Shown here piece after piece: positions 18,783-30,800 of a stretch of DNA of 46,489 nt. This stretch comes from Paracoccus beibuensis (GTDB taxonomy: Bacteria; Pseudomonadota; Alphaproteobacteria; Rhodobacterales; Rhodobacteraceae), in assembly GCF_026162625.1 (NCBI RefSeq), contig NZ_JAOTBD010000029.1, positions 1 to 46,489 of the forward strand. Direction: 5' to 3'. The position numbers and the translations under genes were made by a program. The notes below the pieces were generated by a model, which saw only the letters and a program-made list of their open reading frames with translations, did not search any database and was not told where the DNA came from. Position 1 is the stretch's first letter; every line of letters starts with the position of its first letter.

Positions 18783-20093
18783 TCAGCCCTCGCGGAAGGC
18801 ATGCTGGACCTGATCGACGATCGGCTTGACCAGATAGGACATGATCGTGCGCGACTGCGTCTGGATGAACACCTCGACCGGCATGCCGGGGCGAAGCACC
18901 GACCCCTCGATCCGGGCCATCTGGTCCGCGTCGACCGCCAGCCGCGCCAGGAAGTAGGTCGCGCCCGTCGCCTCGTCGGTGCTGGCATCCGGCGACACGT
19001 CGATGACGCTGGCGTTGACCTGCGGCGTCACGCGCTGGTCCAACCCGGAGAAGCGCAGCCGCGCCACCTGGCCCCGATGCACCTGGTCCACGTCCTGCGG
19101 TGGCAGCCGGGTTTCGACCACCAGGCGGTCGCCCTGCGCGATCAGCGTCACAAGCCGCTCGCCCGGAGACACCACCTGCCCACGCGTGTGGACCGCCAGC
19201 TCGTGCAGACCGCCGGCAATCGGCGCACGGACGGCCAGCCGGTCCTGCCGGTCAAGCGCCGCGATCCGTTCCTGCTGCAACCGGGCCAGTTCGGCACGGA
19301 CTTCGTCAAGGCGGGTCAGGACCTCTTCCCGGAACACCTCGTCGATCTGGGCGTGCTGCAGCTCGCGCGTCAGGATCTCGTCCCCGGTTTCGGCCAGCTG
19401 CGCATCCAGCGACGCGATCTGCGCATCAAGGTCGGCCCGTTCGCGCTTGGCCGCCCGAAGATCACCGTCCGAGACGAGGCCGCGGTCCGACAGGTACTGC
19501 TTGTCGGCCAGGTCCTCGTCCGCCAGGACGACGGCCTGGGTGGTGGCGTCACGCTGCGCCTCCAGCGCGCCGATCTTGCTGCGCAGCTGTGCGATCTGTG
19601 CGGTCAGTTGGGCACGCTGCCCGGCGCGGGCGGCCAGGCGGGCGGCCATCAGGTCGCGCTGGCCCTTGACCAGGGCCCGCAGGCGCGGGCTTTCCGCAGC
19701 CAGCAGCGCCTCGGGGAAGTCGATCTCGGTTTCCTCCAGAAGTTCCGCTTCAAGCCGGAGCCGCTCGGCCTCGAGCGTCGAGATCTGGTCGTTCACGATC
19801 TCCAGGTTCGCCTCGACGACGGTGGGGTCCAGGCGGAACAGGATCTGACCCGCCTCGACCGTCTGCCCTTCCTCGACCAGGATCTCTCGGATGGTGCCGC
19901 CGTCCAGGTGCTGCACGTTCTTCGGCCGGCCTTCGACGATCAGCTTGCCGTGGCCGACGACCGCCCCGTTGATCTCGGTCACGGCGGCAACGCTGCCGGT
20001 TCCCCCGACCAGGATGATCGAGATCGCGAAGGCGCCCAGGATCTGCCGGCGCAGGGACCGGGTGATCGACCGGTCGATCTGTTCATACCGCAT
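18783..20093 (-). CDS. Type I secretion periplasmic adaptor, HlyD/PrtE family
   Basis: The 436-residue protein has one membrane segment near residues 20-40 and a first half-lipoyl-type strand region (GHGKLIVEGRPKNVQHLDGG). A long alpha-helical coiled-coil hairpin follows (about 90-280, rich in A, E, L, R), then the second lipoyl half with LAVRAPIAGGLHEL and a beta-barrel domain ending at RPGMPVEVFI. This is the standard order for membrane-fusion proteins of type I secretion. Its start overlaps the exporter gene by 11 bases. With the ABC protein it would connect to a TolC-type outer-membrane channel, which is not encoded in the window. The likely substrate is the giant protein two genes upstream. 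Confidence 0.94.
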   Translation of the reverse strand: MRYEQIDRSITRSLRRQILGAFAISIILVGGTGSVAAVTEINGAVVGHGKLIVEGRPKNVQHLDGGTIREILVEEGQTVEAGQILFRLDPTVVEANLEIVNDQISTLEAERLRLEAELLEETEIDFPEALLAAESPRLRALVKGQRDLMAARLAARAGQRAQLTAQIAQLRSKIGALEAQRDATTQAVVLADEDLADKQYLSDRGLVSDGDLRAAKRERADLDAQIASLDAQLAETGDEILTRELQHAQIDEVFREEVLTRLDEVRAELARLQQERIAALDRQDRLAVRAPIAGGLHELAVHTRGQVVSPGERLVTLIAQGDRLVVETRLPPQDVDQVHRGQVARLRFSGLDQRVTPQVNASVIDVSPDASTDEATGATYFLARLAVDADQMARIEGSVLRPGMPVEVFIQTQSRTIMSYLVKPIVDQVQHAFREG

Positions 20094-21804
20094 CGAGCTG
20101 TCTCCTTTGTGCGGGCACCCGGTTGGCGGGCACGACCTTGCGCAACACCTCGTCCCGGTCGCCGAACTGCACCTGCGTGCCGTTCTGGATCATCAGCGTC
20201 TTGTTGACGGCGGCCAGCGCGGCCGGGCGGTGCGCGATCACGATGACGATGCCGCCCCGCGCCCTGACCGCCTTGAGCGCGTCGGTCAGCGCGCGTTCGC
20301 CAAGCGTGTCGAGGTTCGAGTTCGGCTCGTCCAGGACCAGCAGGAACGGGTTGCCGTAAAGGGCCCGCGCCAGGCCGAGACGCTGGCGCTGACCACCGGA
20401 CAGGAAATTGCCGCTGTCGCCGATCTGCGTCTGATAGCCGTCGGGCAGGCCGGCAATCATGTGGTGGATGCCGGCGGCATTGGCGGCCTGCAGGATCTGG
20501 TCGATGTCGGGCTCCGAGGAGAAGCGGCAGATGTTCTCGGCCACCGTCCCGTCGAACAGCTCGACGTCCTGGGGAAGATAGCCGATGAAGCGGCCGCGTT
20601 CCCCGTCGCTCCACTGGTCCAATGTGGCGCCGTCCAGGCGGATCGACCCCGCCATCGACGGCCAGACGCCGACAAGGGCGCGCGCCAGGCTGGACTTGCC
20701 CGACCCCGATGCGCCGACGACCCCCAGCCCGTCGCCGGCCTTCAGCTCGAACGCGACGTTCTGCAGGAACGGCGCCTGTGATCCCGGCGCGGCGGTCGCC
20801 AGCCCCTCGACCCGCAGATCGACGGTGGGGGCCGGAAGCCCGGCGGTCGCGGCGGACTGGGCGCAGGCCTGCAGCGCCTGGTCCAGACGCACCGTCGCCT
20901 GGCGAGAGGCGACAAAGGCGGGCCACTGCGACACGGCCTGCTCGATCGGGGCCAAGGCGCGGGCCATGATGATCGATGATGCGATCATGACGCCGGGCGA
21001 GACCTCCTGATAGATCACGAGGTAGGCGCCGAGGCCCAGCATGGCCGATTGCAGCATCAGACGCAGCGTCTTGATGATCGATGAGAAGAGGTTGCCGTGA
21101 TCCGACACCGCCTGCTGGCGCAGGTAGTGCCGCTCGACCGCTGCGGAATAGCGCGTGCCGAGGCTGTCCCCCATGCCCATGGCGTTGATGGCCTCGGCAT
21201 TGCGGCGGGCGGTCGACATCAGCGCCGACTGCAGCCCGCTGCTTTCGGACAGCTGCTTGGACGGCGTGCGGGACAGGATCTCGTTCAGGACCACGAGCAC
21301 GAAGATGGCGGCCCCGCCCGCCACGGCCAGGATGCCCATCCAGGGATGGAACAGGAAGATGATCAGGAAATAGAACGGCATGAACGGCAGGTCGCAGATC
21401 GCCGCCGGCCCCGGCGAGCCGAGGAAGCGGCGGATCGCGTCCAGGTCGCGCGACGGGCTGACGCCCGCAGCGGCCCGGCCGATCAGGATCGGCATGCGCA
21501 GGTTGACGCTGAAGGTCGGACCCGACAGGCGCGCATAGACGCCCATCGCGATCCGGTTGAGCGCCCGCAGCCGCAGGATGTCCAGCATGCCGCTGACCAG
21601 GTAGAGCAGGATCGCGATCCCCGCCAGCGCCAGCAGCGTCGGCACGCTGTTGCTGGCCAGCACCCGGTCATAGACCTGCAGCATGAAGATGGGGCCGGTC
21701 AGCATCAGCAGGTTCAGCACCGCGCTGATGGCGAAGATCGCCACGAAGGCAAGGCGAAAGGCGCTGATGCTGCGCCTGACGGTCGGGGGCTTTGGGTTCT
21801 TCAC
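20083..21804 (-). CDS. Type I secretion ABC exporter (permease-ATPase), PrtD family
   Basis: The 573-residue protein has an N-terminal membrane domain with about six hydrophobic segments (residues about 15-310) and a C-terminal ATPase domain. The latter shows Walker A GASGSGKSS, signature LSGGQRQRL, and Walker B FLLVLDEPNSNLD. There is no C39 peptidase-like N-terminal domain, which places it with PrtD-type exporters rather than HlyB or bacteriocin exporters. It lies 55 bases downstream of the giant gene, with a strong hairpin in that gap, and overlaps the HlyD gene. It would energise one-step export of the giant protein across both membranes. Confidence 0.95.
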   Translation of the reverse strand: MKNPKPPTVRRSISAFRLAFVAIFAISAVLNLLMLTGPIFMLQVYDRVLASNSVPTLLALAGIAILLYLVSGMLDILRLRALNRIAMGVYARLSGPTFSVNLRMPILIGRAAAGVSPSRDLDAIRRFLGSPGPAAICDLPFMPFYFLIIFLFHPWMGILAVAGGAAIFVLVVLNEILSRTPSKQLSESSGLQSALMSTARRNAEAINAMGMGDSLGTRYSAAVERHYLRQQAVSDHGNLFSSIIKTLRLMLQSAMLGLGAYLVIYQEVSPGVMIASSIIMARALAPIEQAVSQWPAFVASRQATVRLDQALQACAQSAATAGLPAPTVDLRVEGLATAAPGSQAPFLQNVAFELKAGDGLGVVGASGSGKSSLARALVGVWPSMAGSIRLDGATLDQWSDGERGRFIGYLPQDVELFDGTVAENICRFSSEPDIDQILQAANAAGIHHMIAGLPDGYQTQIGDSGNFLSGGQRQRLGLARALYGNPFLLVLDEPNSNLDTLGERALTDALKAVRARGGIVIVIAHRPAALAAVNKTLMIQNGTQVQFGDRDEVLRKVVPANRVPAQRRQLDAV

Positions 21805-21828
21805 GGCAGCTGTTCCTTGAAAGATGAT

Positions 21829-21852
21829 GGCCGCGCCGTTCCGGGCGCGGCC
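21829..21852 (-). promoter_or_regulatory. Strong hairpin between the giant gene and its exporter genes
   Basis: GGCCGCGCC (21829-21837) and its perfect complement GGCGCGGCC (21844-21852) enclose a six-base loop. The nine-base GC-only stem lies just after the giant gene's stop and before the exporter's start. There is no long U-run after it on the minus strand, so it looks like an attenuator, partial terminator or RNA-stabilising stem rather than a full terminator. Confidence 0.65.
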
Positions 21853-21859
21853 GTCCTGG

Positions 21860-24800
21860 TCAGGCGATCAGGTCGTGATCGAAGACATGGCCGAACGGTG
21901 CATGGGTTTCGTTCACCGCATCTTCCGGCAGCAGGTCGAACGGTTGCTGGACCTCGGCTTCCAAGGGCTCGGCCAGGATGGCCTGCCGGCTGTCGCCGGA
22001 GATGGCCGCCAGGGCCGCAACCGCCGCAGGGGTCAGGTTGATCGCCGCAAGGTCCATCGACCCGCCCGAGAAGGCGACCCGCATGACCTGCACGCCCGCC
22101 TCCAGCTGAACGGTCGCGCTGTCGGTTTCCGCGAACGTGGTCCAGCCGCCGGTCGGATCGACCGTCACCGCACCCGTGCTTTCGTAGGGCACGCCGCCCT
22201 TGCGGAAGCTGGCTTCGATGGACCGCGCCCCGGTCGCCCCGAAGGCCGACAGGAAGTTGACGTCGTAGAGCCCGTCCTCGGCCACGTCGATGGTGTATTC
22301 CAGCCATTCGCCGTTCTGGATCCAGCCGATATGGCCGGCCCCGGTCTGTTCGACGTCGCTGCCGGCGCGGCCGCCGTTGGTGCCCCCCTGCAGGCCCGCC
22401 TGGTCGTTATAGGCCACGCCCTGCCCGCCGTCGTCATAGTCGGACGCGTCGATGGCGATGGCATCGTCGGCAACGACGAAGGGCGTGCCGTCGAAGGGTG
22501 TCTGGCCAGGCTCGGCGACGTTCGTCGAATACTCGTGGATGGTCACGGCATTCAGCGGGGCGTTGTCGATATCGGCATCCATGTTGATGCTGATCTGGCC
22601 GTTGGTCACCGTCACGACCACCTGGACCGAAATCGGCTCGTCACCGCCCGCCTCGGCAAAGGGATCGAGGTTGTTGATCACCTGCTGCCCGTTCACATAG
22701 GCGTCGAACTGGCGTTTTCCGGCCGAGTTCCAGTAGGTCTCCTGCGTCCAGAGCGTCACCAGGTAGGTGCCGTTGTCGACCGCGATATTGGCCGTCCAGT
22801 TTGCCCCGTCCTCGTAGGTGGTGAAGGCGGAACCAGGTGTCGCGCCGGCACCGTTGAGGTTCGAGGGTGCATCGACCCCCGCGCCCGGATTGATCTGGCC
22901 CGTCAGCGTCACACGGCTGTCGGACTGACCGACCAGCGGCACGCCCAGGACCGGGTCCATGGCAATCGCCCCGCCGCCGAAGTTGACGCCCAGCACGAAC
23001 GCCCCCTGGCCACCGGGGCCCGGATCGACGACCGTGTCGGGGTCGAAGAAGTCGACCACGCTGTCGCCGTCCAGGTCCAGCTGAAGGGCATCGTTGACCC
23101 CGTCCCCATCCGCATCATCGGCATCGGTCAGCTGGTAGGGCTTGACGTTCTTGATGATGAACATGTGGTCGTTGTAGTCGTAGTTCCCCGCCCCCGGATA
23201 ATCCTGGATGGCGATATAGGTCCCGTCGATCACGTTGCCGTCGCCGTCCAGCGCCTGGAAGAAGCGCACCAGGTGGCCCTGGTTCTCACCCACCAGCTGC
23301 CCGAAGTCGGGGTCGATCCGGTTCGCCTCGGGGTCGGTCCAGGACGCATAGGTCGGGCGCCCGTCGACCGCGATGAACAACCCGAAGGGATCATCGCCGG
23401 TGATCGTGGCCCGCGCCGTGCCGCCGGAATTCGCGGCACCTGCGACGTGGCCGTCTGGCAGCACCGTCTGCGCCTGCAGGTCGTCCTGGGCAAACAGCTC
23501 GGTCGTGTCGGCAGACTGCAACCCGTGCATCGAGAGCCGCGCGACGTTGCCGTATTGCAGGAATGCCGCCAGCTGGATGACCTGCACGCCCTGGCTGGGA
23601 TCCAGCGCCTGCATGTAGGGCATCAGCACCTCGTCGCCGACCGTTTCCACCTGGCCGCCATTGGCCAGCTGGCTTTCGGCCATGTCGGTCGAATAGCCGA
23701 AGGCTTCGACGACCTGACTGACGGTCGGCTCGGACCCGCGCTCCGAGAATTCCTGCGCGATACCGGCCAGCTGTACGACGATCTGCGGCTTCGCCAGGTC
23801 GTCCGAGGTGACGGTCAGCGTCGACTTGTGGATCTCGGCCCCCGCCGACGTGCCCGCATGGGTGCCGATGAAGCGCACGGTCACCTGCGCGCTGCCGCCC
23901 GCCGGGATGGTGTCGGGGATGGTGCCGACGATCTGGAAGTTCGACGGATCACCGACCACGATGCTGGAGATGTCGACGGCCGCAAAGCCATCGTTCGTCA
24001 GCGTCACCACGGCCTCGTTGCGGAACTGCTGCTGGGCCGTGGCGGGTTCGTCGATCGAGGTGAAGACCAGCCGGTCATCGGCCGCCGCATCGTCCAGACC
24101 CGACAGTTCCAGGTTCTGGCCGAAGCCCACCGGGGCGACGCCCTCGATGACGAACATGTTGTCGTTATAGTCGTAGTTGATGCCGGTATAGTCCATCACG
24201 CCCAGGTAGACGTTGGGGATGACGTTGCCGTTGCCGTCCAGCGCCTGGAACATCTTGACGGTGTGGCCCTGCTGGGCCCCCGGCACGACCACGCCGCCGG
24301 TCGGGTTCAGGCGCGGGTCCGTGGACAGTCCCGCGACTTCGATCCCGAAGACGCCGTTGCCCACCCAGCCCGCGGGGATGGTGCCGGCCTCGATCACGCG
24401 GCTGGCGAAGGTCGTGTCGTTGCCCCAGTTCGGCAGCAGACGCTGGTTGTCGGTTCCCTGGTGATCCCACAGCGTCGAATCCTGCCCCTTGTTGCCGGGG
24501 TTGTGGATGCCGATCGTGGCACCGCCCGGGCCGTGGAAGGCCGCGATATGGGTGATCCGGGCCTGGGTCACGCCGTCGGCCAGCTTCCAGTAGGGCGACA
24601 GCACCTCGGTCTCGTCGGTCTTGGCGAAGACGTCGTTGGTGCTCAGCGTGCTGTTCTCGCCGCCGCCGTTGAAGGTCAGTCCCTCGATGCGGTTGCCGAA
24701 ACCGAAGATCCGCCAGACCTCGTTGACGTTGGGTTCCTGCCCGCCCTCGGGACGCGCCTGCCAGAAGCCCGCCAGATCGATGTCGGTGATCGGGTCGTCG

Positions 24801-27800
24801 GCATCGTTGGTCTGCAGCCGCAGCCGTCCCTCGAACACGGTCGAGGTGCCGTCGATATTGCTGGTCGGCGGGCTATAGGCCGACCGGTCGAAGGTCACCG
24901 TCACGTCCAGGAAGCTGCCCGGCGCGATGCTGACCCCGGCCAGCGAGGCGGGCTGGGTGATCTGGAACGGCCCCGTCAGGCCCGCCTCCTCGATGCTGAG
25001 CGGCTCGGTTCCGGTGTTGCTGATGCGGATCGTGCCGGCGTCCTTGTAGTCGCGGGTCACGCCGTCCTGCACCGGGTTTTCGAGGTACGAGAAGTGCAGG
25101 CGGTCGTCGAAGAAGGCCGGGTCGAGGCTGGCCACCGCAATGCTGGCGTTCGGGTTCCCGCCCGAGGGCGAAATGTCCAGATAGTCGATCTGGCTGGCCC
25201 CCGGCGCGTCCGAGACCACCCGGATCTCGTAGGTGGTGCCGGCTTCCAGGCTGGCGAAGACCGATTCCTCTCCGGCCACGCCGGCGCCGGGGAACGCCGT
25301 CTCGTCCAGCTCCACGCCGTTGAGGAACCAGGTCAGGCCCTGGCCGTTCGGCGCGCCCATGTTGGCGGCCGCATCCAGGCGATAGACGCCGTCCTCGGCC
25401 ACGGTGAAGTAGAACACCACCTCGCTGCCGGTGCGGATGTCGGCAGACCCGTCATTCGCCTCCAGCTCGATCCGGCCCGACCCGTCGATTTCGGCGGGCA
25501 CCGGCTCGAACGCCTCCAGCGGTTCCTGCGTCACGCGCAGGTAATCCACGTTCGGACCGTTTCCGGCAGGCGCCGTGACGCTGATCGTGTTGGCCCCCCC
25601 GACCAGGTCGACCAAGGCCGATTGCGGGCCCCAGATCGTCTCGCCCGTGTCCGAGTTCGGAACGAAGGCCAGGGTGTCGACGACGGCGCCGTTCACCGTC
25701 AGCACCATCGGCCGCGCCGTCTTGGTCGAGGCCAACGCATAGAGGATGTCGAGGGCATAGCTCCCGCCCTCGGACACGTTGACCGTCCAGGTCAGCGTCT
25801 GGTTCGCGGTGCCGTTGAAGTCGACAAAGCCGCCCGACTGGTTCCGGTCCTCGTTGACCACGGCCGCGCCGCCGGTGTCGGCATTCTCGGCCTCGTAGAC
25901 GACGTAGGTGACGCCATCCACGACCTCTGTTCCGTCACCACCCGGTTCCTCGTCCTGATTGGACACCAGAACCTCGAACTGGTCGATGTTCGGCCCGATG
26001 TTGTTCACGGCGCGCAGCGTCACCGTGTTCGTGCCGGCGACCAGGGCGGCGGGGATGGTGACGACCTGCCAGTTGCTCCATCCCGCGTCGCCAGTGCCGG
26101 TCGGGGGGAAGGGCGTGACGGTCACGATGCTGCCGTTGACCTCGACCTGCAGCGGCCGGTCGCCCGCGCCGCCGTTGACATAGCGGAACTGCAGCTGGGC
26201 CTGCCCCGCATTGCCTGCGGGAACGTCGAAGGTGAAGGTCATGAAGTCGGCATTGGTCGACCCGAAGTCCGCATAGCCGCCAGGAACGCCGTCGCTGCTG
26301 TCGGTGTTGCCGTCCAATCCGAAGGCGCCGGGGCGCAGGCTGAACGGGAAGGCGGCGGCGCCGGTATCGGCGCTGTCGATGTCGCGGATCGCGATCTGGG
26401 CATCGGGCGACGTGGGCAGCGTCACTGCCGTGTCATCCTCGGCCTGGATGGTGATCAGCGAGACGAAGTCGGGCTGCTCGGGCTCGTCGCCGGGCACGAA
26501 GGTCGTGCTGGCGGTGGCCGTGTTCAGCGCGTCGTCCGTCACCTCGATCGTTGCCACAACATCGCCCGACAGCGCGCCGAGATCGATGGTGAAGCGGTCG
26601 TTCGCATCCAGCGTGACGGTCGTTTCCGGGCCGCCGTTGAAGGACACGCGGATCGCGGTGATGTCGTCGTCAAGCCCGTTGACCTGGAAGACCGCCGCCG
26701 CCGGATCGCTGACGTCGAAGGCCGCCAGCGCCAGGTTGCCATCCGCATCTGCGCTGATGTCCTGGGTGATGCCGCCCGGTGCGGGCGTCAGCAGGATCAG
26801 CTGGCTGGCACCCGTGCCCCGGTTCAGCGTCATCAGGTACAGCTGACCGGTCAGCGGGTTCTCGATGATGTCCAGCGGGTCGATATAGTCGTCGATGACG
26901 GACCCGTCGGGACGGCGCAGGACGTCGTCGCCGATGATCTCGCCCGCCTCGTTGACCAGGATCGCCCGGACGTTGTCGCCGGTCGAGAACTGCGCGAACA
27001 GGATGGCGCCTTTGAGGTTCGACCCGAAGGCGTTGCCGGTGTATTCGGTCGCACCGTTCGGCGACCGGTTGTAGCCGAGGTTGTAGACCCCATCGAGGTC
27101 GTAGTTCGCATCCGGCTGCACGCCGACCTGATAGCCATCGGTGCTGGAGTTGCCGTCGTTGCCGCCGACGACCTCGTTGGGGTCCAGACCGCTGGTCGGG
27201 TTGCCGCCGTTCAGGATGTATTCGTCACGCAGCGCGTTGGGGTGACCGTAGTAGCCGCCTTCCTCGACCGTGAAGAAATAGTCGTACTGCTTTGGCGAAT
27301 TGTCGATCGTCTCGTCATAGGGCTGGGTCGGGTCGGCAGGCGTCTTGCCGCCGGCCGCGGTCCCGTTCGTCGGCACATAAAGTTGCCCGTTCGAGTGCCA
27401 GACCAGGTCATAGGCGTTGCGCACGCCCGTGGCGAAGATCTTGATGGGCGCATCTTCGGCAAAGGGATTGTAGCTGCCGGGGTAGGTGCCGTCCTCGTTG
27501 AACTCGGACGCCGGGAAGGTCTTCGTCGGGTTGTCCGCCAGGCTGATCGGCTCTGTCCGGACATCGAAGCCGCCCGGAGGCGCCTCCTTGCTGACATCGA
27601 CCTCCAGAATGGCCGCGTTGAGCAGGCGCTCGGGGCGGTTGCCCCAGGCATTGTCAGCCTGACCGGCGGCCGTGTTCGACCCCTGCGTCAGATAGAGCAG
27701 GTATTCCGGCTCTCCCTCGGCGCCGAAGGCCGGATTGGGCCGGAATTCCAGGCTGTTGGTCAGGTGGTCACCACCGGACCGCGGGAAGCCGAAGGCGAAG

Positions 27801-30800
27801 GTTTCCGCCTGGACATCCTCGAAGGAGCCGCTCTCGCCCAAGGTGATCTTGCTGATCCGACCCGAGAATTCGGGAGTTTCGAAGGCCTTGGATTCCCGCG
27901 GGATCGGCGCGTTGTCGGTGATGTAGATCGTGTTCGGATCGTTCGGATCGAACACCATCCCGACGATGCCGCGACGCTCGCCACCGCCGGCATCCAGATA
28001 ATCAAGCGACAGGGTTTCGTGCGAATTGCGGTCGAGCGAGCCGTCGTTGTTGACGGTCCAGCGGTGGATCTCTCCGGTGATCGTCGCAACATAGAGCTTC
28101 CCGTCCGGGCCGAACTCGACGCCGGTGAAGCCGCCCGCCCCGTCGGCAAAGCCATTGAGCAGCACCGTCGTGTCGAAGGCCACCTCGCGCGGGACGTCGA
28201 CGGGCGCAAGGCCGGTGACGAAGGTGGTGGTCAGGTCCTGCATCTGCCGCAGCGGAGCATCCGCATCGGTGACGCTGCCCAGGTCCAGGACGTCCTGGAC
28301 CTTCAACGTGTAGCTGGTGTTTTCCTTGAGGTTCCCCAGCGGGCGGATCGTCATGGAGTCGGCGCCGCCGCTGATCTGGACGTCGATGGCGACCTCGACC
28401 CCGGTCAGGGTCTCGACCAGCTTGACGTTGTCGACATACGAGATGTTCGGGCCACGGTTCCCCGGCGCCTGAAGGTTGACGCCCACCACGAAGGACGAAG
28501 TCGGATCGATGTCGGTCGGCAGGCTGCCGTCCTCGCCGATAGCAATCGACGTCTGGCCGTCCAGCGAGGCCGCGACCGGCGCCACGAAGAAGGAATAGTC
28601 CTGGTCGGCGCTGCGATCGTCGTCGGGGGTCAGGTCGGGAATCTTCTCGATTTCCAGATACTGGATCTCGGTGTTCTGCCCGCCGATCGAGTCGACGGTC
28701 AGGCGGCCGTCCGTCACCGTCACGATCCCCGTCACCAGCGTCGAGCGGAAGCCCTCGCCGTCGGTCGAGCCGTCGACCGGGTTCGCCGGCACCCACGTCG
28801 GCATGAAGCTTTGCCCTTCGACATTGATCACGTAGGTGCTGTCGAACGCCCCTGCCGTGTCCCCCACGGACATGGTGACCTGGTAGGTTCCGTCTTCGAG
28901 CGCCATTTCCCAGGCCCGTGCACCGGTCGACCCGGCACCGGGGAACTCGAAATGGGCATAGGTCTTCTGCAGGTCGCTCGCCCCGTCCACGGTGCCCTTG
29001 TACCAATGGGCGTTGGCAGGCTGCGCCGCCGGCGTCGTTCCGTTCGCGGTGCCGTCAGCGACGCTGCCTTCGGTGACCCAGCCGAAGCTGAGGCCGTTGC
29101 CGCGATCGCCGAAGGCGGCACCGGTATCGGCCACATAGCCGTCCGGCGTCTGGAAACCGGCCGGAAGGCCGCTGGTGGTCTGGCCGGCAGGCGGCTGGAA
29201 GTTGATCTTCACCACCTCCTCGAACGTCGCCTGTTCGCGCACCTCGTCCCCGTCGCGGCTCAGCGTGACGTTGTCGATGTTGGGACCGGCCGTCGTCAGG
29301 TTGGTGAAGCTGATCTGGTTAGGACCCGCGGCCAGAGTAACGTCCAGCGTGACCTCGGCCCAGACGTTCCAGTCAAGACCCGTACCCGTTGTGCCCCCGC
29401 TGTTGGGGAACGACACCGTCTGTTCGGCGCCGTTGATCGACAGGCTCAGCGGGCGGTCGGCGGTCGAGCCGTTGGCATACCGGATCGTCAGCTGATAGAC
29501 ACCGGCGCCGGGCGCGTCGATCGAGAAGCCGGCGCTGTCGCCGACCTCGCCGCCCATGTCCAGGTAGCCGTCGCCTTCATGACCTTGGCGAAGGCCGTCG
29601 GCGTCGAATTCCAGGCCGGGGCCGCTATTGCCGGCGTTCGCACCGGCCTCGGGATTTTCGGGCGTGCGGGCGACCGTGTCGGGCGTCGGCTCGGGATCGG
29701 TGATCGTGAAGGACTCACCCTCGATCGTGGCCGAGAAGGGCGGCACCACCACGTCGCCATCCTGATATTCGAAGAGCAGCTGGTCGATGTTCGGTCCCGA
29801 GGTGGCGCCGGCCGGGATCTCCAGCCGGATCTGATTGGTCCCCTCGGCCAGTTGCAGTTCGACCGTCTCGACCACCCAGCTTTCCCAGCCGTTCGGCTGG
29901 CCGTTCACGTTGACGACGGGACCGGGTGCGAAGTCGAGCGAGCCGGAGTCGGTGCCATTCACGGACAGGTCCAGCGGCCGGTTCGTCGCGCCGCCGTTGG
30001 CATAGCGGATCGACACGAGGTAGGTGCCCGCCGTCGGCGCATCGACCGTGATCGTGATCGCGTCGCCGGCATTGGCGCCGAAGTCGACATAGGCGTCACC
30101 GACGGCCCCGGCGCGATAGTTGCCGAAGGCGTCCGGATTGTCGGGATCGACGACCCGCGTGAAGCCGCCATCGGTGGGCGCGCCGGTGTCGTCCACCACC
30201 ACGGCCGATGCGTCCTCGGCCTGGATGAGGATGCCGTCGACGTCAGGCGCGGCAACGGTGATCGGCATCGTCACCTGCGCCTGGTTGCCGACCTCGTCGG
30301 TGACGATGAACGTCACCGTGTAGGACCCCGGCTCCAGCGCCGAGCCATCGACGGTGAAGTCGCCATCGGCGTCAGGGAAGACCTCGACCAGCGTCGCGCC
30401 TCCGTCGAAGCTGACCTGCGTCTTGACGATGTCGGCGTCGATGCCGGCAAGGTTGAAGTTGATCGACGCGGCTTGCGTCTCGGACAGCTCGCCGTCGGGT
30501 CCGCTGATGAACAGCGGCTTCTCGTCGGCATCGGCCGAAATGTCCTCGAACTCGGCGCGCGTGACCTCGATGCTGTCGATGTTCGGACCGGCAGTGATAC
30601 CGGCGGGGATCGCCAGGCTGAAGCTGTTCGCGCCGGCGTTCAGGGTGACCGGGATGCTGAGCGTGCCCCAGTTGTTGAACCCGCCCGTCGACGTGTTCGT
30701 ATCGTCGCCGGTCGACGGGAAGACGGTGGTCGTTGCCGCCTCGCCATTCACGGCGATGTCCAGCACGCGGGGCGCACCGGCAGCGCTTTGCGATGCGTAC

